This document shows positions 33,755 through 44,506 of a stretch of DNA of 64,000 bases, piece after piece (position 1 is the first letter of the stretch; each line of letters starts with the position of its first letter). Below the pieces are notes generated by a model. It did not search any database. It saw only the letters and a list, made by a program, of their open reading frames with translations, and was not told the DNA's origin. This stretch comes from Symsagittifera roscoffensis (taxonomy: Eukaryota; Xenacoelomorpha; Acoela; Convolutidae). The translations under genes and the position numbers were made by a program. The DNA is taken from assembly GCF_963678635.1 (NCBI RefSeq), contig NC_087065.1, positions 3,224,001 to 3,288,000 on the forward strand, given 5' to 3'.

Positions 33755-34430
33755 ATGGATAATCGTACTATTGAGCTAGTTTCTGACGCTGGTTTTAATT
33801 GTTATCCGAATAATTGTCTCAGTTCTTTTACCAATTTTCTACCGGAACAAATACGTCTTAAAGGAGAATGGGAGGTTGCTATTTTAGAAGTATCGTAACC
33901 TTCATTGTACCAAAACGTACTGAAGGAAAGTTAACTTTCATAGATGGGACAAAAAATTCTGAGGAAAAAAGAAAGATTGAACCGATGCATATTGAACCTG
34001 GATTGTATTCAAGTATTGTTGATGTAGTTGTAGCCATGAATGAAATGATTTAAAAACGTAAAGAAGCACAGAAATGTGATTATAGGGGAAATCATGTATC
34101 AGTATTTTAGATTAGACAACAAATCGCCATTCCTTTACCTGAGGATCAATCAGTGTTTATCATGCAAAGTGCTGATTTGGTTGTGATTTAGAGCAAAATT
34201 AGACAGGGGTTATAATGACTGGAAATGGACCACATTCTCTTCACATTATTACATCAGTGATGTTGAAGAATATAATATAGTAGATGATACAAAATTGAAT
34301 TATTTTGTTGTATCCTTTTCATTACCAAAGTAAGAAATGGAGACATATTATAAAAAGGACAGTACTTTAAATATCAACCCTTTACGAATCTAAAGTTTAT
34401 ACAAATATTAAACACACTATCCGTTCACTG
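33755..34430 (+). pseudogene. Conserved Polinton-associated (structural-type) protein
   Basis: ATG at 33,755 opens MDNRTIELVSDAGFNCYPNN, then SSFTNFLPEQIRLKGEWEVA, a pattern conserved in many invertebrate Polinton proteins thought to be virion-related. A TAA interrupts at about 33,896 where family members have an aromatic residue, followed by a one-base frameshift, then TEGKLTFIDGT and IEPGLYSSIVDVV, then further stops. Near 34,260-34,390 come DDTKLNYFVV and related fragments. The role as a capsid component is inferred from general Polinton context. Confidence 0.55.
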
Positions 34431-34490
34431 ATAGAGCAAATTCATTGGGATCAGGGATAACTACTTTAGGGAAAGGTTGCTTACAATATT

Positions 34491-34870
34491 CGGTGTCCCT
34501 GCTCACCGAGGGGGGGTAATATCTGGTGTGGCAATTTTGACATAACGATAAGAGAAAAAATTTTTTACGTTCACTATCCTGCTTAAATGAACAAACATAA
34601 AAATTGTTTGCAAATTTCAGCGTCCTCACTCACTATGAGGGGTAGCATCTGATGCTGCAAATTTGACCTATTTTCCCGTAAATAACTTTTGCTTACGTCC
34701 ACTACCTCGCCTACAAAAACCAAACCTAAAATTTGCATATATACTTCATCGTCCTCACTCACCACTGAGGGTAACATCTGTTCTTGCAAATTTGACATAT
34801 GTGTATGAGAAAGTTTTGTTTACGTCCACTACTTTGCTTTAACAAGCAAAAATGAAACTTTGGCCGCGAA
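34491..34870 (+). repeat. Subterminal ~129-bp tandem repeats (three units)
   Basis: Units start near 34,491, 34,620 and 34,750. Each has a small stem-loop: CCCT...AGGG, CCTCActcactaTGAGG and CCTCActcaccacTGAGG. These are followed by catctg, gcaaatttgac and a tacgtccacta or tacgttcacta block. They lie between the last gene and the right TIR and recur at 41,036-41,400. Confidence 0.8.
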
Positions 34871-34964
34871 AGATTTGAAATTTTTTGAAACTTACCCTCT
34901 GAAACTTTCCATCAAGAAAACTATCAGATCATAAAACATAGGATTTTGAAAAATTGCGTTTGGG

Positions 34965-35288
34965 TTAATTTTTGATTATTCATCGATTAAGAAAACGTTT
35001 AGAACGTTAAACATAGGCAAAATTGGGCGCTAAAAGTTTTCCCCAAAACTTACCATCTTACCAACTCAAACTCAAAAACCTAAAAATTATCTTAAAACTT
35101 AGGGAAATCTATACCCTATGTTAATACATAGGGCGAATAGTGGATAATCTGTAGCTTATCCTAAGACAAGGGGGTATTTACCCCCGAGATTGAATCTAAC
35201 CAAAATGTAATACTCAGGCTGTAGTAGCGATTTTTAAGTTGAAAACTTTGAACGTATTGAGCGATAGTAAGCAGTTTTGCCTGATACT
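34965..35288 (-). repeat. Polinton right terminal inverted repeat
   Basis: Inverted match to the left TIR, ending ...gcctgatact, so the element reads AG at one end and CT at the other, as Polintons do. Confidence 0.8.
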
Positions 35289-35689
35289 GAACCCTAGTAG
35301 TCAAAGTAAAGTGTTAGGCTTTTTCCTTTAGGCTTTTCCGTCACACAAAATGGGCTGTGTGTGTGTGAGTGTATTGTTGATTATACTGGACTCACCCGTT
35401 TCACACCGGAGTGGAAGAAAAATTGGTGAGACTTTGCAAATGAGAATTGACAGGAAGAGACATCAAACCTCAAGAAACATCGAGGGAAGTACTGTCGCAA
35501 TCATGCAAACAATGACCTAGTATTAAAAGAATCATAAATTGAAGTCTTTCAAAAAGTATTTTAAACGAAATTTGAACTAGATGACGGCTTATTGAGCTGC
35601 TCAAATTTTCTGGAACGCCCGTCGTCATATGAGTTAGAGTCTAACAAACCAGTTTTAACAGAGATAGAGTATTTAAGAGGCAAGATAGG

Positions 35690-36887
35690 AGAGGGAGTTT
35701 GATATGCTAGAAAGATTTTCAAATCGAAATGCCGACCTTTTTTCAAAACATTAAGCAGAAGTTGGTTGTTGTTTTTTTGTCGAGCACGAGATCAAACTGG
35801 AAGAATCTGCCGCTCACCACAGCGAAGAAGCGAGGCGAATGACGCCCCAGATGTCGGAGACATGCCGAACAGAGATAAAAATGCTGCTCAAGTACGATGA
35901 AACCCTCGAAGTCGCCATGAGTTTGTGGTGTCATCATGGCCAAGAAGAAAGGAGAACAATTGCAATTCTGTTGCGATTTGCGCTACCTCAAAGCGGTGAC
36001 CGTAAAAGATGCCTATCCCCGAGTACGAATGGATGGTAGCCTTTGAAGCTTAGAGATGCCATGTTTTTCACCACATTGGATCTGGGTTGTGACTTTTGGC
36101 AGTTTCCCCTTCGGAAACAGGACAGAGAGAAGATCGGCTTCGCGTGCAGATTGGGCTTGTACGAGTGGAAGAAGATGCTCCTCGGCTTGTCCAATGCAAC
36201 CTTTCAAAGACTCGTGGTTCAGGCGTTGACTAGCATAAGTAAAAAGTATGGGAACCTCGTGATAAGCTACGAAGATGATGTAGTAAAAGCGACTACCACC
36301 TCGACTGACCATATTGACAGACTCGATGAAGTTTTCGACTGTATGATGAGAGCTCGCTTGAAATACAAACTCTCGAAATACCTTGGAAGGATGGCGGATG
36401 TGCATGGCATGAGGTCGGATCCTGATGCGGTGGAAAACGTCTTAAATTGTAAGGCCCCGAGAACAAACACAAAGCTAATTAGCTTCCTAGGTCTTGCGTT
36501 TACCAACGAGAATTCGTTACGGGATACTAAAACAAAGTCTACCCGATGAAGCAGCTGATGCGCAACAATGGAAAGAAGTTCGAATGGAATCAACGAGCTC
36601 AGAAAGCCTTCGAGAACAAAAAACGGGACTGGCATGAGGCGCCAGTTCTAGGCATGCCCAAAGAGAAAAGCATGTATATTCTCGACATTGATGCCTCAGT
36701 AGATGCCATATGCGTAATACTGTATCTGGAATGGGGGAAAAGTTCTCTGTCAGATTGCATATGGCATGAAACTATGGGTGTTACCGAGAATAAATATGAT
36801 GCGCCAAAAGCAGGAACGTTTGCGGTAGTCACATCCGTTGAAAAAATTGCGCCTATTTGGGAAGCGCTCCTTTTAAGCCGCGAGTAG
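35690..36887 (+). pseudogene. Gypsy reverse transcriptase and RNase H N-part
   Basis: Pre-RT segment VEHEIKLEESAA near 35,777-35,812, then RT fingers (QMSETCRTEIKMLLKYD; a shifted frame reads MAKKKGEQLQFCC near 35,937-35,975). The palm follows at 36,043-36,549 with FFTTLDLGCDFWQFPL and FACRLGLYEWKK. The catalytic box is SYEDDVV (36,268-36,279 for YEDD), where gypsy elements normally have Val or Ile before the two Asp residues. The LSNATFQRL motif lacks two residues of the usual form. RNase H begins at 36,546-36,887 with FEWNQRAQKAF and DIDASVDAICVIL. Confidence 0.8.
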
Positions 36888-37816
36888 ACAAGCTTATGCC
36901 GGCTGAAATAGTACTTGATGGATCAGAATTACCCTGGTTGTTAGATAGTTATGGATCTGCATTAGGTTGGATGGTTATCACACATTAATCGAGCACAGGG
37001 TGCGTGACAAGTACCAGAATGCTGTTATCCTCAGCAAAAAGACTGAATTTTATGAGAGACTGGTACAAAAGCCAGCCAATCAGGCGGAAGTCAAGAATAA
37101 AATCTCATTTCTAGACAGACACACTTACGAGGCATTTCCTTTGACGAGATGTTTGGATAAATTAAGATATCTTGTAACAGGACACCCAAAATTACAGGCG
37201 GAAAAAACTGCAGAGATCAAAAATTTGTCCAAGAAGTACCCGGTACCCTTGAACCAGCTGCTATTTCCAAACCTGGTTCAACAAGAATTGTATGAACATA
37301 AACTGCCTCTCATTGCTAGACAACACGATGGAGTATGTGATGAGGATGCTAGGTGGATTGTTGAAGAGAGAAGTAGCGCGAGACTATCCTGAATGGACGG
37401 CAGCAATGGCTTTGCTCACGGTTAGTGAGAAATTACAAAAAAAAATTATCAAAACATCAGCTAGCATTGAAAGGGATTTTAGGACAGTAATCCAGCCGCT
37501 AGTCTCCTCAAAACCTAGAAGCGTTTTAAAAAGAACACCGTACAAGACAAAGGAACAAAAGATTTGGACTCAAAAAAAGACACTCACTTTTGAGACGCCT
37601 GGTCAAGGATTGAGTGAAATTGAGTAAAAAACTCGAGGTAAGAGAATTTGTCCACGGAGTCGGACACTGAAGCAAAAGGAGACGTGAGTGGACAAAACCC
37701 GGTGAACAAAATTTTGTCCGGGCAGCTTAGGTGGATGAGTAGCTCAAGTACATCAGATTCTGCCTTCGAGAATTGGTAACTCGTACGCCTAAATTTTCTC
37801 AAAAAAATCTGCAGAG
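36888..37816 (+). pseudogene. Gypsy RNase H end and linker
   Basis: Frames 36,967-37,392 (DGYHTLIEHRVRDKYQNAVI followed by SKKTEFYERL, the conserved end of gypsy RNase H) and 37,292-37,627 (linker rich in Lys and Thr). 37,628-37,816 has no clear coding. Confidence 0.65.
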
Positions 37817-38939
37817 ATGTCATCTGCAGAGATGACAGCAGTGTCGAAACATTCAATCAGCCTGTTACTACAAAAGGAAGTAGTCAGGATTGGCCTAGAG
37901 CCATTTGAGCAGGAGACAAATCCCTTGACAAAAAATTGGTGCGTCAAGATGGAAGATGATGCACATCAGCCCAATGAGCCGAAAAGTCAACGTAGGTTGA
38001 TGAAGACATACATGAAAGCGAGGTACAGACTCTCGAACTTACTAAGAGTGCAGAGGAGTGACCGCATGAAGAGTAGCTTGAAAATGTGGTTTGAAAATGG
38101 AGCACCAGAAGGACAGTTTCCGGATCTTGAGAAAACACTAGTTGCAGAAAGATGGGTGGTTGTATCTGAACAAGGATGGGATTGTCGCCTGCAAAAGGAG
38201 AGAAGAGGAAAAGGTTCTGTGCAAATAAACGCAATTGTGTTGCCGCAACTCTATAAAACAGAACTATATTTCGGGTCACAATTTCAGATGGGGCATCAGG
38301 GAATTGATAAGTTATACCAGAGAACCTTGAAATGGTTTGAAAAACCTGAGATGAAGAAAGCGTGTGAAAAGTGGGTTTCGGCATGTCTGTCATGCCAGCG
38401 AGTGAAAACTCTCAGGAAACTAAAACTCCCATTGAAGTCAACTGAGTCATCTGATTTTAATGATGCGGTGCAGGTTGATCGTCAGAAGATATGTACAATA
38501 GATAGTGGTTACAACCAGGTCCTGCTAATGATCGGGAACCTGGTTGTAACCACATCATTAAAAAGGTAGAAGCTGCGCCCTGCATGACGGCCTCAGCTGA
38601 AGAGGCTTGCAATCATCTGATCAAAACTTTGATAGCTAGACATGGATGCCCGGTCATGTTACACTCAGACAATGGAACTGCTTTTTTAGGTGAGCTTACT
38701 AGGAAGCTCATGAGACGTTCTCAAGTGGCCCAGCCTTAAACAGCAAAGTTCCACTTACAGACGAGTAGCCAAGTTGAGCGACAAAATTGGACTACGGTGT
38801 CGATGTTGAGGGTGTACTTTTCCCGATACATTTGCCACAGGTGATAGGAGCTTACAACAGCACCCAGCACTCTACTACAGTCATTAGTCCACGCATGATA
38901 CCGACAGGGTGGGAAAAAGCATGTAAGAGATGTAGTCAG
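37817..38939 (+). pseudogene. Gypsy integrase
   Basis: Frame 37,817-38,569 has the zinc-binding region (MGHQGIDKLYQRTLKWF ... CEKWVSACLSCQRVK), but the first His of the HHCC set appears replaced by Gln. It continues to the first catalytic Asp region (VQVDRQKIC). A templated insertion at 38,536-38,562 replaces the following core residues. A second frame then shows LHSDNGTAFLGEL (near 38,660-38,695) and SSQVERQNW (near 38,763-38,790) for the second Asp and the Glu. It ends abruptly at 38,939 inside the integrase C-terminal region. Confidence 0.75.
38455..38562 (+). repeat. Quasi-palindrome from a foldback insertion
   Basis: Arm 38,506-38,520 (tggttacaaccaggt) is the exact reverse complement of 38,538-38,552. 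The next bases, catcattaaaa, are the exact reverse complement of 38,455-38,465. The right arm is thus an inverted copy of two nearby pieces of the left. Confidence 0.85.
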
Positions 38940-39469
38940 AAAAAGCATAGTGAAATATCAAAAAAAAGTTCAGAATTAACACAAAAAAGGACTCATTTAG
39001 ACAAGACAAAAATAGAACTATTTTAAGATCAACTAAAGAGTTACAATTGACATCTATAATCAACCCACTTGTCCTTAAACGAATAACGTAGTGTGGAACA
39101 GATTGTTTTAATTCCGTGCTGAGTTTATCAATCACAAACTACACTTCTAAAAGAATGGAACAAGAGTAAAAAAAAGGTGGAGAATGTACCAAAAACCTTT
39201 GATTCAATTTAAAGTGCTGTTAATGCAAGGCTGAAAACAAGTAACAATAGGCACCCCCTTAGGTAATTGAGATTCGAAAATTTTTTTTGTTGACTTCGTG
39301 TGTGCACAAAACCGAAAAATACCAATTTTCTAGATATTTATTTTAACATTTTTGAAGCAACTCAAGTTCCACTCAAGTTTGTTATAAACAAGAATGCCAA
39401 AGCAGAAGCCAGAGGAAGTTTATACCTTTCAAAATCTGAAAAAATCTGACTAAACAGATTGTATTCTAG

Positions 39470-40281
39470 GGGTGGAGCTGCGTACGGGTCTGTGCAAAAC
39501 TTGAGTAAAGCGAGCAGTTTATCAAAAAAGAAAGCAGAGTAAATCTTCCAAAAGAAGACATCGTATACAAAATTTGGTCCACCCATCAGACTTTTCCGAA
39601 GACTTCAAGATTTTTCAAAAATATATGAAGGAAACCTGGTGTATGGACTAGGCTTTTGTAGACAAGTTTGTTAGTCAAAACAATGGAGTTAGGTATTTAT
39701 AAGTTGCTGTAGACATTTTTCCGAGATTTGTCAATTAATGAAAGCAAAGTATGCTGAAGACACATTGCAAGCCTTCAAAAAATGATTTCTCAAAAAATAC
39801 GCTTGAAAAGCTTTGGGTTGATGAAGGAACAGAATATAGGGGAGCATTTTCAGAGAGAGCAATTCAGTCTTTTAATTTTATAATATTACGTTAAATTGAA
39901 AATCATGCTGAAAAAATTGTTCCCAAAATGTGACAATTTTTTTTCTGCCATTAACTGTCGCAAAAATTGGCCAGCAGGAAAATCTCCGACATATGAGAAA
40001 AATAATGACTTTTCATAAATTTTGTATAAAGAATCATTCATGAAATATTCTGAACAAAAATTCAAAAATGGGGATAGAGTGACATTTTCGAAAAATGATA
40101 TTAAGTTCGAAAAGATTACAAGCTGTTGTCTACCGACGATATATTCGAATTATCATCAATAACAACAAAAGGATGAGCAACATATATCATCAAAGATCTC
40201 AAAAGAGAAGAAGCTTTGAGCAATTTGTATGAAAAAGAGCTGAGGAAAAGCTAGATTAAACGTAAATCATTTATTAAATGA
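39470..40281 (+). pseudogene. Polinton integrase, second copy
   Basis: Same order of fragments as 32,819-33,733, with more decay: the segment encoding STMSETKAAFAER is shortened and the core has an internal deletion near 39,843. It ends before the TGA at 40,279. Confidence 0.65.
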
Positions 40282-40302
40282 CGTTTCTATCGATCAGTAG
40301 GC

Positions 40303-40960
40303 ATGGATAATCGTACTATTGAGCTAGCTTCTGATGCTTGTTTTAATTGTTATCCGATTAATTGTCTCAGTTCTCTTATCAATTTTCTTTCGGAACAAAT
40401 ACGTCTGAAAGGAGAATGGGAGGTTGCTATTTTAGAAGTATCGTAACCTTCATTAAACCAAAACGTACTGAAAGAAAATTAACTTTCATAGATGGGACAG
40501 AAAATTCTGATGAACAAAGAAAGATTGCACCGATGCATATTGAACCTGGATTGTATTTAAGTATTGTTGATGTAGTTATGGTCATGAATGACAAAGTTCA
40601 AAAACGTATAGATGCACAGAAATTTGATTATAAGGGAAATCATGTATCAGTATTTTAGATTAGACAACAAATAGCCATTCCTTTACCTGAGGATCAATCA
40701 GTGTTTATCATGCGAAGTGCTGATTTGGTTGTGATTTAGAGCAAAATTAGACAGGGGTTATAATGACTGGAAAATGACCACATTCTTTTCACATTATTAC
40801 ATCAGTGATGTTGAAGAATATAATATAGTAGGTGACACAAAATTGAATTACTTTGTTGTATTCTTTTTGTTACCAAAGTAAAAATTGGAGACATTTTATC
40901 AACAGGACAGTGCTTTAAATATCAACCCTTTACGAATCTAAAGTTTATACAAATATTAAA
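40303..40960 (+). pseudogene. Conserved Polinton-associated protein, second copy
   Basis: ATG at 40,303. It keeps the TAA that interrupts the first copy after EVS and a later TAG after NHVSVF. The first copy's stop after MNEMI is absent here (KVQKRIDAQKFDYKGN reads through). Confidence 0.55.
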
Positions 40961-41035
40961 CAAACTATCCGTTCACTGATAGAGCAAATTCATTAGGATC
41001 TGGGATAACTTTTTAGGGAAAGATTGTTTACGATA

Positions 41036-41400
41036 ATCGGTGTCCCTGCTCACCGAGGGGGGGGGGGGGTCACTATCTGGTGTGGCAATTTTGACATAAC
41101 GATAAGAGAAAAAACTTTTCACGTTCACTATCCTGCTTAAATGAACAAACATAAAAATTGTTTGCAAATTTCAGCGTCCTCACTCACTATGAGGGGTAGC
41201 ATCTGATGCTGCAAATTTGACCTATTTTCCCGTAAATAACTTTTGCTTACGTCTACTACCTCGCCTAAAAAAACCAAACATAAAATTTGCATACAAACTT
41301 CATCGTCCTCACTCACCACTGAGGGTAACATCTGTTCTTGCAAATTTGACATATGTGTATGAGAAAATTTTGTTTACGTCCACTACTTTGCTTTAAAAAG
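41036..41400 (+). repeat. Subterminal ~129-bp tandem repeats, second copy
   Basis: Three units as at 34,491-34,870. The first hairpin loop is followed by an expanded G run (about 41,055-41,068), compared with seven Gs in the first copy. Confidence 0.8.
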
Positions 41401-41516
41401 CAAAAATGAAACTTTGGCCGCGAAAGATTTGAAATTTTTGGAAACTTACCCTCTGAAACTTTCCATCAAGAAAACTATCAGATCATAAAACATAGGATTT
41501 TGAAAAATCGCGTTTG

Positions 41517-41840
41517 GGTTAATTTTTGATTTTTCATTGATTAAGAAAACGTTTAGAACGTTAAACATCGGCAAAATTGGGCGCTAAAAGGTTTCCCCAA
41601 AACTTACCATCTTACCAACTCAAACTCTAAAACCTATAAATTATCTTAAAGCATTGGGAAATCTATTCCCTATGTTAATACATAGGGTGAATACTGGATA
41701 ATCTGTAGCTTATCCTAAGACATGGGGATATTTACCCCCGAGATTGAATCTAACCAAAATGTACTACTCAGGCTGTAGTAGCGATTTTTAAAATGAAAAC
41801 TTTGAACGCATTGAGCGATAGTAAGCAGTTTTGCCTGATA
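41517..41840 (-). repeat. Polinton right TIR, second copy
   Basis: Matches 34,965-35,286 and stops at gata, two bases short of the CT terminus, where gypsy sequence begins. Confidence 0.8.
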
Positions 41841-41945
41841 GAAATAGTTTCAAATCGGAATGTCGACCTTTTTTCAAAACATTAAGCAGATGTTGGTTTT
41901 TTTTGTCGAGCACGAGATCAAACTGGAAGAATCTGCCGCTTCCCG
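41841..41945 (+). pseudogene. Gypsy pol scrap
   Basis: Matches about 35,712-35,812, the segment just before the reverse transcriptase (VEHEIKLEESAA). It is cut at gccgct and joined head-to-head with the minus-strand family. Confidence 0.75.
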
Positions 41946-42838
41946 GAAGAATGGTCACGTTTCGGTCTAGGTCAGCTTGCAAGACCTCTTTTCTTTCCTT
42001 TTCAGTGGTGCAAGACTTCCTAGCTACTCTCTTCACTGCCGTGGTCACAGCATTCCTATGTGTCAGGAATGCTCTATTATAGGCTCCCGGTCCTTTGTCT
42101 AGCTGGAAAGAAGAATAGGCTTCCATGTTTGGGACAAATGACGCTTCGCGGGCTAATGCACCCATGCCGTCTTCACCGCACGGAACCAAGGCATCAAGCT
42201 TTGTCTTGTCCAATTTTTTTCTATTTGTTTCGGTATCCTCAAAATTATGCAGGTCGTTCTGAACAGATCCAGTTTCTTGCTAATGCTCACCCGGCTCACT
42301 TGCTCCGAAATTGGCACGGCCATCTCCTGGACGTTTCTCCAAAATAGATATCCCGACGCCACAAGCAGGGGTTCAATTTCCATCATCGTTTGATGCATCT
42401 CATCTTTTTCGTCCATCATGGGAAAATCGCTCGACATTATTCCCTTCGCCTTTTTCTTCTGGAACTCACTGATGTTCCCTTCATCCCACTTTACAAAGGT
42501 TTCTCCCACTATTTCTTCCAACTCATCTCTAGACCTCTCCGGGACTGCCCGGAGGATCTTCCTCAACAATTCATGGGATCTCTCTGACATCCTCGACAGT
42601 CGCACGCACTTGGGCACCGAGAAGAGCTGGTCGATCAATCCGTGTTGTGTTCTTGCATCTACAAGCACCATGTGCGTCGGGTGTTTTCTATCAGTAAAGG
42701 CTACATGTGATCAGTTTAAATTTTTTAAGTTTGTTATCTAGTCTGGGGTATGTTAGTTCACGCAAGCCGTGTAGAATGAAAAACAAAAATGGGTTCAAAG
42801 AATTACATGAGCGTAACTGAATGAAGCACTGCTTTTGC
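41946..42838 (-). pseudogene. Diverged copy of the unknown minus-strand family
   Basis: Matches the 3' part of the family at about 1,060-1,965. Frames 42,671-42,153 (172 residues, MVLVDARTQHGLIDQLFSVP onward) and 42,213-41,946 (MDKTKLDALVPCGEDGMGAL, then KSCTTEKERKEVLQADLDRN). Longer frames than in the duplicated copies confirm the coding strand. After 41,946 the frame runs into antisense gypsy sequence, so the ORF end at 41,788 is chimeric. Confidence 0.55.
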
Positions 42839-43583
42839 TACGTGGATCCTCTACCTTAATGTAAACAGAAGATTGAAGAGCTGATGTGCTGGAGGACTGC
42901 CTCCATCAGCGTAAAATGGCCACTGGTGTGTTGCAAGACTTTGAAGCCGAGAGTTCAGAGTTGATGTCGCAGGAAGAGGAGAAGGAGCATTAATAGGAGC
43001 CGAATGACAAGAAGCAAAGAACGATTAGAAGAACTTAGATGTTTTGGAGATTTTATACGACAAAATTGAAAAAAAGTTGTGAAAGAAGATGTAGCAAAGA
43101 GTAACATATGAAAATTCAAAGTTGTTTCGCGTGGAAAATATCATATGAGCAACCAAGCTAACTAAGCTTAACATTGAAGTTAGATTTTAGATTTTTTTTA
43201 CCTTATCATTGCTGATTCATTAAGAGAGGCTTGAGTGCAGAGTATATGGAAAGTATTCCAGCATGCAAGATTGATTTAATCAACTATTTCTTTGTGACGT
43301 GAAGAAGATTGAGTAATAACTCGAAGGGGAAGATTTGTTCATTGTTGCTCCTAACCCCTGATCTTCCTTATTTACAACATTCAGGACCAAAAACAACTTA
43401 AAATCCAGAGAAGAAGAGACATAGTAGATTAATTTTTAGTTTGCTGGTTACCAGGACTGTCCTGAGTCTCAAGTTTTCTAACCATAGAGGAAAATTTTAA
43501 CTTAAATCATTGGCGCTAGAAGTCAGAATATATAATTTATATTAGTTCAAATCCTCAAAATGCCGATTGAAGAAAATGTTAGG
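42839..43583. other. Unassigned stretch
   Basis: No ORF over 60 codons. A short plus-strand run near 42,915-42,993 reads MATGVLQDFEAESSELMSQE and is followed by stops; it could be a fragment of a coding exon or transposon gene. Nothing else recognised. Confidence 0.35.
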
Positions 43584-43589
43584 AGGCTA

Positions 43590-44483
43590 TGTTGATGTAG
43601 CTTGATGCCATTTAGTGAGTTGTGAGTTGATGTGAAAGGATTAAAATCTTTTGGTGTACTTTCGGTAAATTCTGCTAGATGGCACTGTACCACTTTGATA
43701 AATAACTGAAATTTTTTTAGGCATATGGTCGAAACGAATTTTGTTTGGAGGAAATCTGACGACTAACGTTTCTATTCGTTGTAATTGACAAAAATAGAAA
43801 GTGACAGTTTGGACTGACATGCTCATTTTTGAAAAGTTTGTTCAAAAAATTACAATCAACAAATTTGTTTTTCGTGACCACTGAAAAGCCGCGAAAGTCA
43901 GAACACAGATTCTCGTTGACGAGAACAGTAGACAGAGAGTGCCTTGAAGAAAAGAATAGAAAATCGATCGGAATTGGAATTAATTACGCTCCGAACTGTA
44001 ACGATTGTACAAGTACAGAGCAGGTCATGCGAACCAGAACGCTAACGGGAGAGAGCACAACATTTCCCGATCGTAAAGAACATGCTTCTTCACGCGGATT
44101 CGAGAAACCTGAGGGTTCTCGGAGAGTAACTGTAACTATTACATTAGCAAATTTCAGTTTACCGGAATGTCTTGAATTGAATTTATTTAACATCAGATTC
44201 ATTTTCAGAGTACGGGAAGCTAGGAATTAAGTGAATGGCTCAATCCATCTACTATGGATAGGATGTTTTCCTCTACTGAACAAACACAAAAGCTTACACG
44301 TAGTATTATTTTACTAAATTTTTAGTGACAGTTATATACTTAATTTATTGGAGATGGATTGACCATTTTCTCTTCCTAGCTACTCATATTCTAAAATAAC
44401 AAATAATATCGGGGTTAATTCAAATGTTCAGGACATCAGAGTAGCTAAAAAGTTAGTTTATTATAGTCTTTCAACATATGACA
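43590..44483 (+). mobile_element. Putative LTR, tandem unit 1
   Basis: Starts TGTTGATG and ends CATATGACA (TGT...ACA), followed after five bases by TGGCGCC. Homologous to 44,980-45,904. A 133-codon frame inside (43,829-44,230) starts at a non-ATG codon and differs at many residues from its partner, so I do not call it a gene. Confidence 0.6.
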
Positions 44484-44488
44484 GTTTC

Positions 44489-44506
44489 TGGCGCCGGGCC
44501 TCCGAT
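44489..44506 (+). promoter_or_regulatory. Putative primer binding site, unit 1
   Basis: TGGCGCCGGGCCTCCGAT lies five bases after the putative LTR end. Only the first seven bases match the usual tRNA-Lys site, so the priming tRNA is uncertain. Confidence 0.45.

Larger units (their letters stand above)
12418..35288. mobile_element. Decayed mosaic Polinton/Maverick element
   Basis: Bounded by inverted repeats with AG...CT termini. It carries protein-primed DNA polymerase B on minus, and an A32/FtsK-type packaging ATPase, an rve integrase and a conserved Polinton-associated protein on plus, the usual divergent arrangement. All genes carry stops and frameshifts. The polymerase region is inflated by serial duplication. 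I could not identify a major capsid protein or protease. The six bases flanking each end (ttgcac and gaaccc) do not match, so no target-site duplication is visible. Confidence 0.8.
35289..38939 (+). mobile_element. Ty3/gypsy pol relic without LTRs
   Basis: Plus-strand reverse transcriptase, RNase H and integrase sequence in the canonical gypsy order, broken by stops and frameshifts. It directly follows the Polinton right end and directly precedes the second Polinton copy. No LTR, gag or protease is visible; 35,289-35,690 has no recognisable coding. Confidence 0.8.
38940..41840 (+). mobile_element. Second copy of the Polinton right part
   Basis: Homologous to 32,294-35,286: ATPase C-terminal tail (KKHSEISKKSSELTQKRTHL), integrase, Polinton-associated protein, subterminal repeats and TIR, all in the same order and strand. 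Its left edge is fused to gypsy integrase and its right edge to a gypsy pol scrap. It shares several stop codons with the first copy. Confidence 0.85.

Noticed and set aside
41055-41068. Long G run as a G-quadruplex signal
   Set aside because: A single expanded homopolymer compared with seven Gs in the other copy; may be slippage or a sequencing error.
43829-44230. 133-codon ORF inside the putative LTR, with a partner at 45,250-45,651
   Set aside because: No ATG start, lies within an LTR, and the two copies differ at many residues without sign of constraint.
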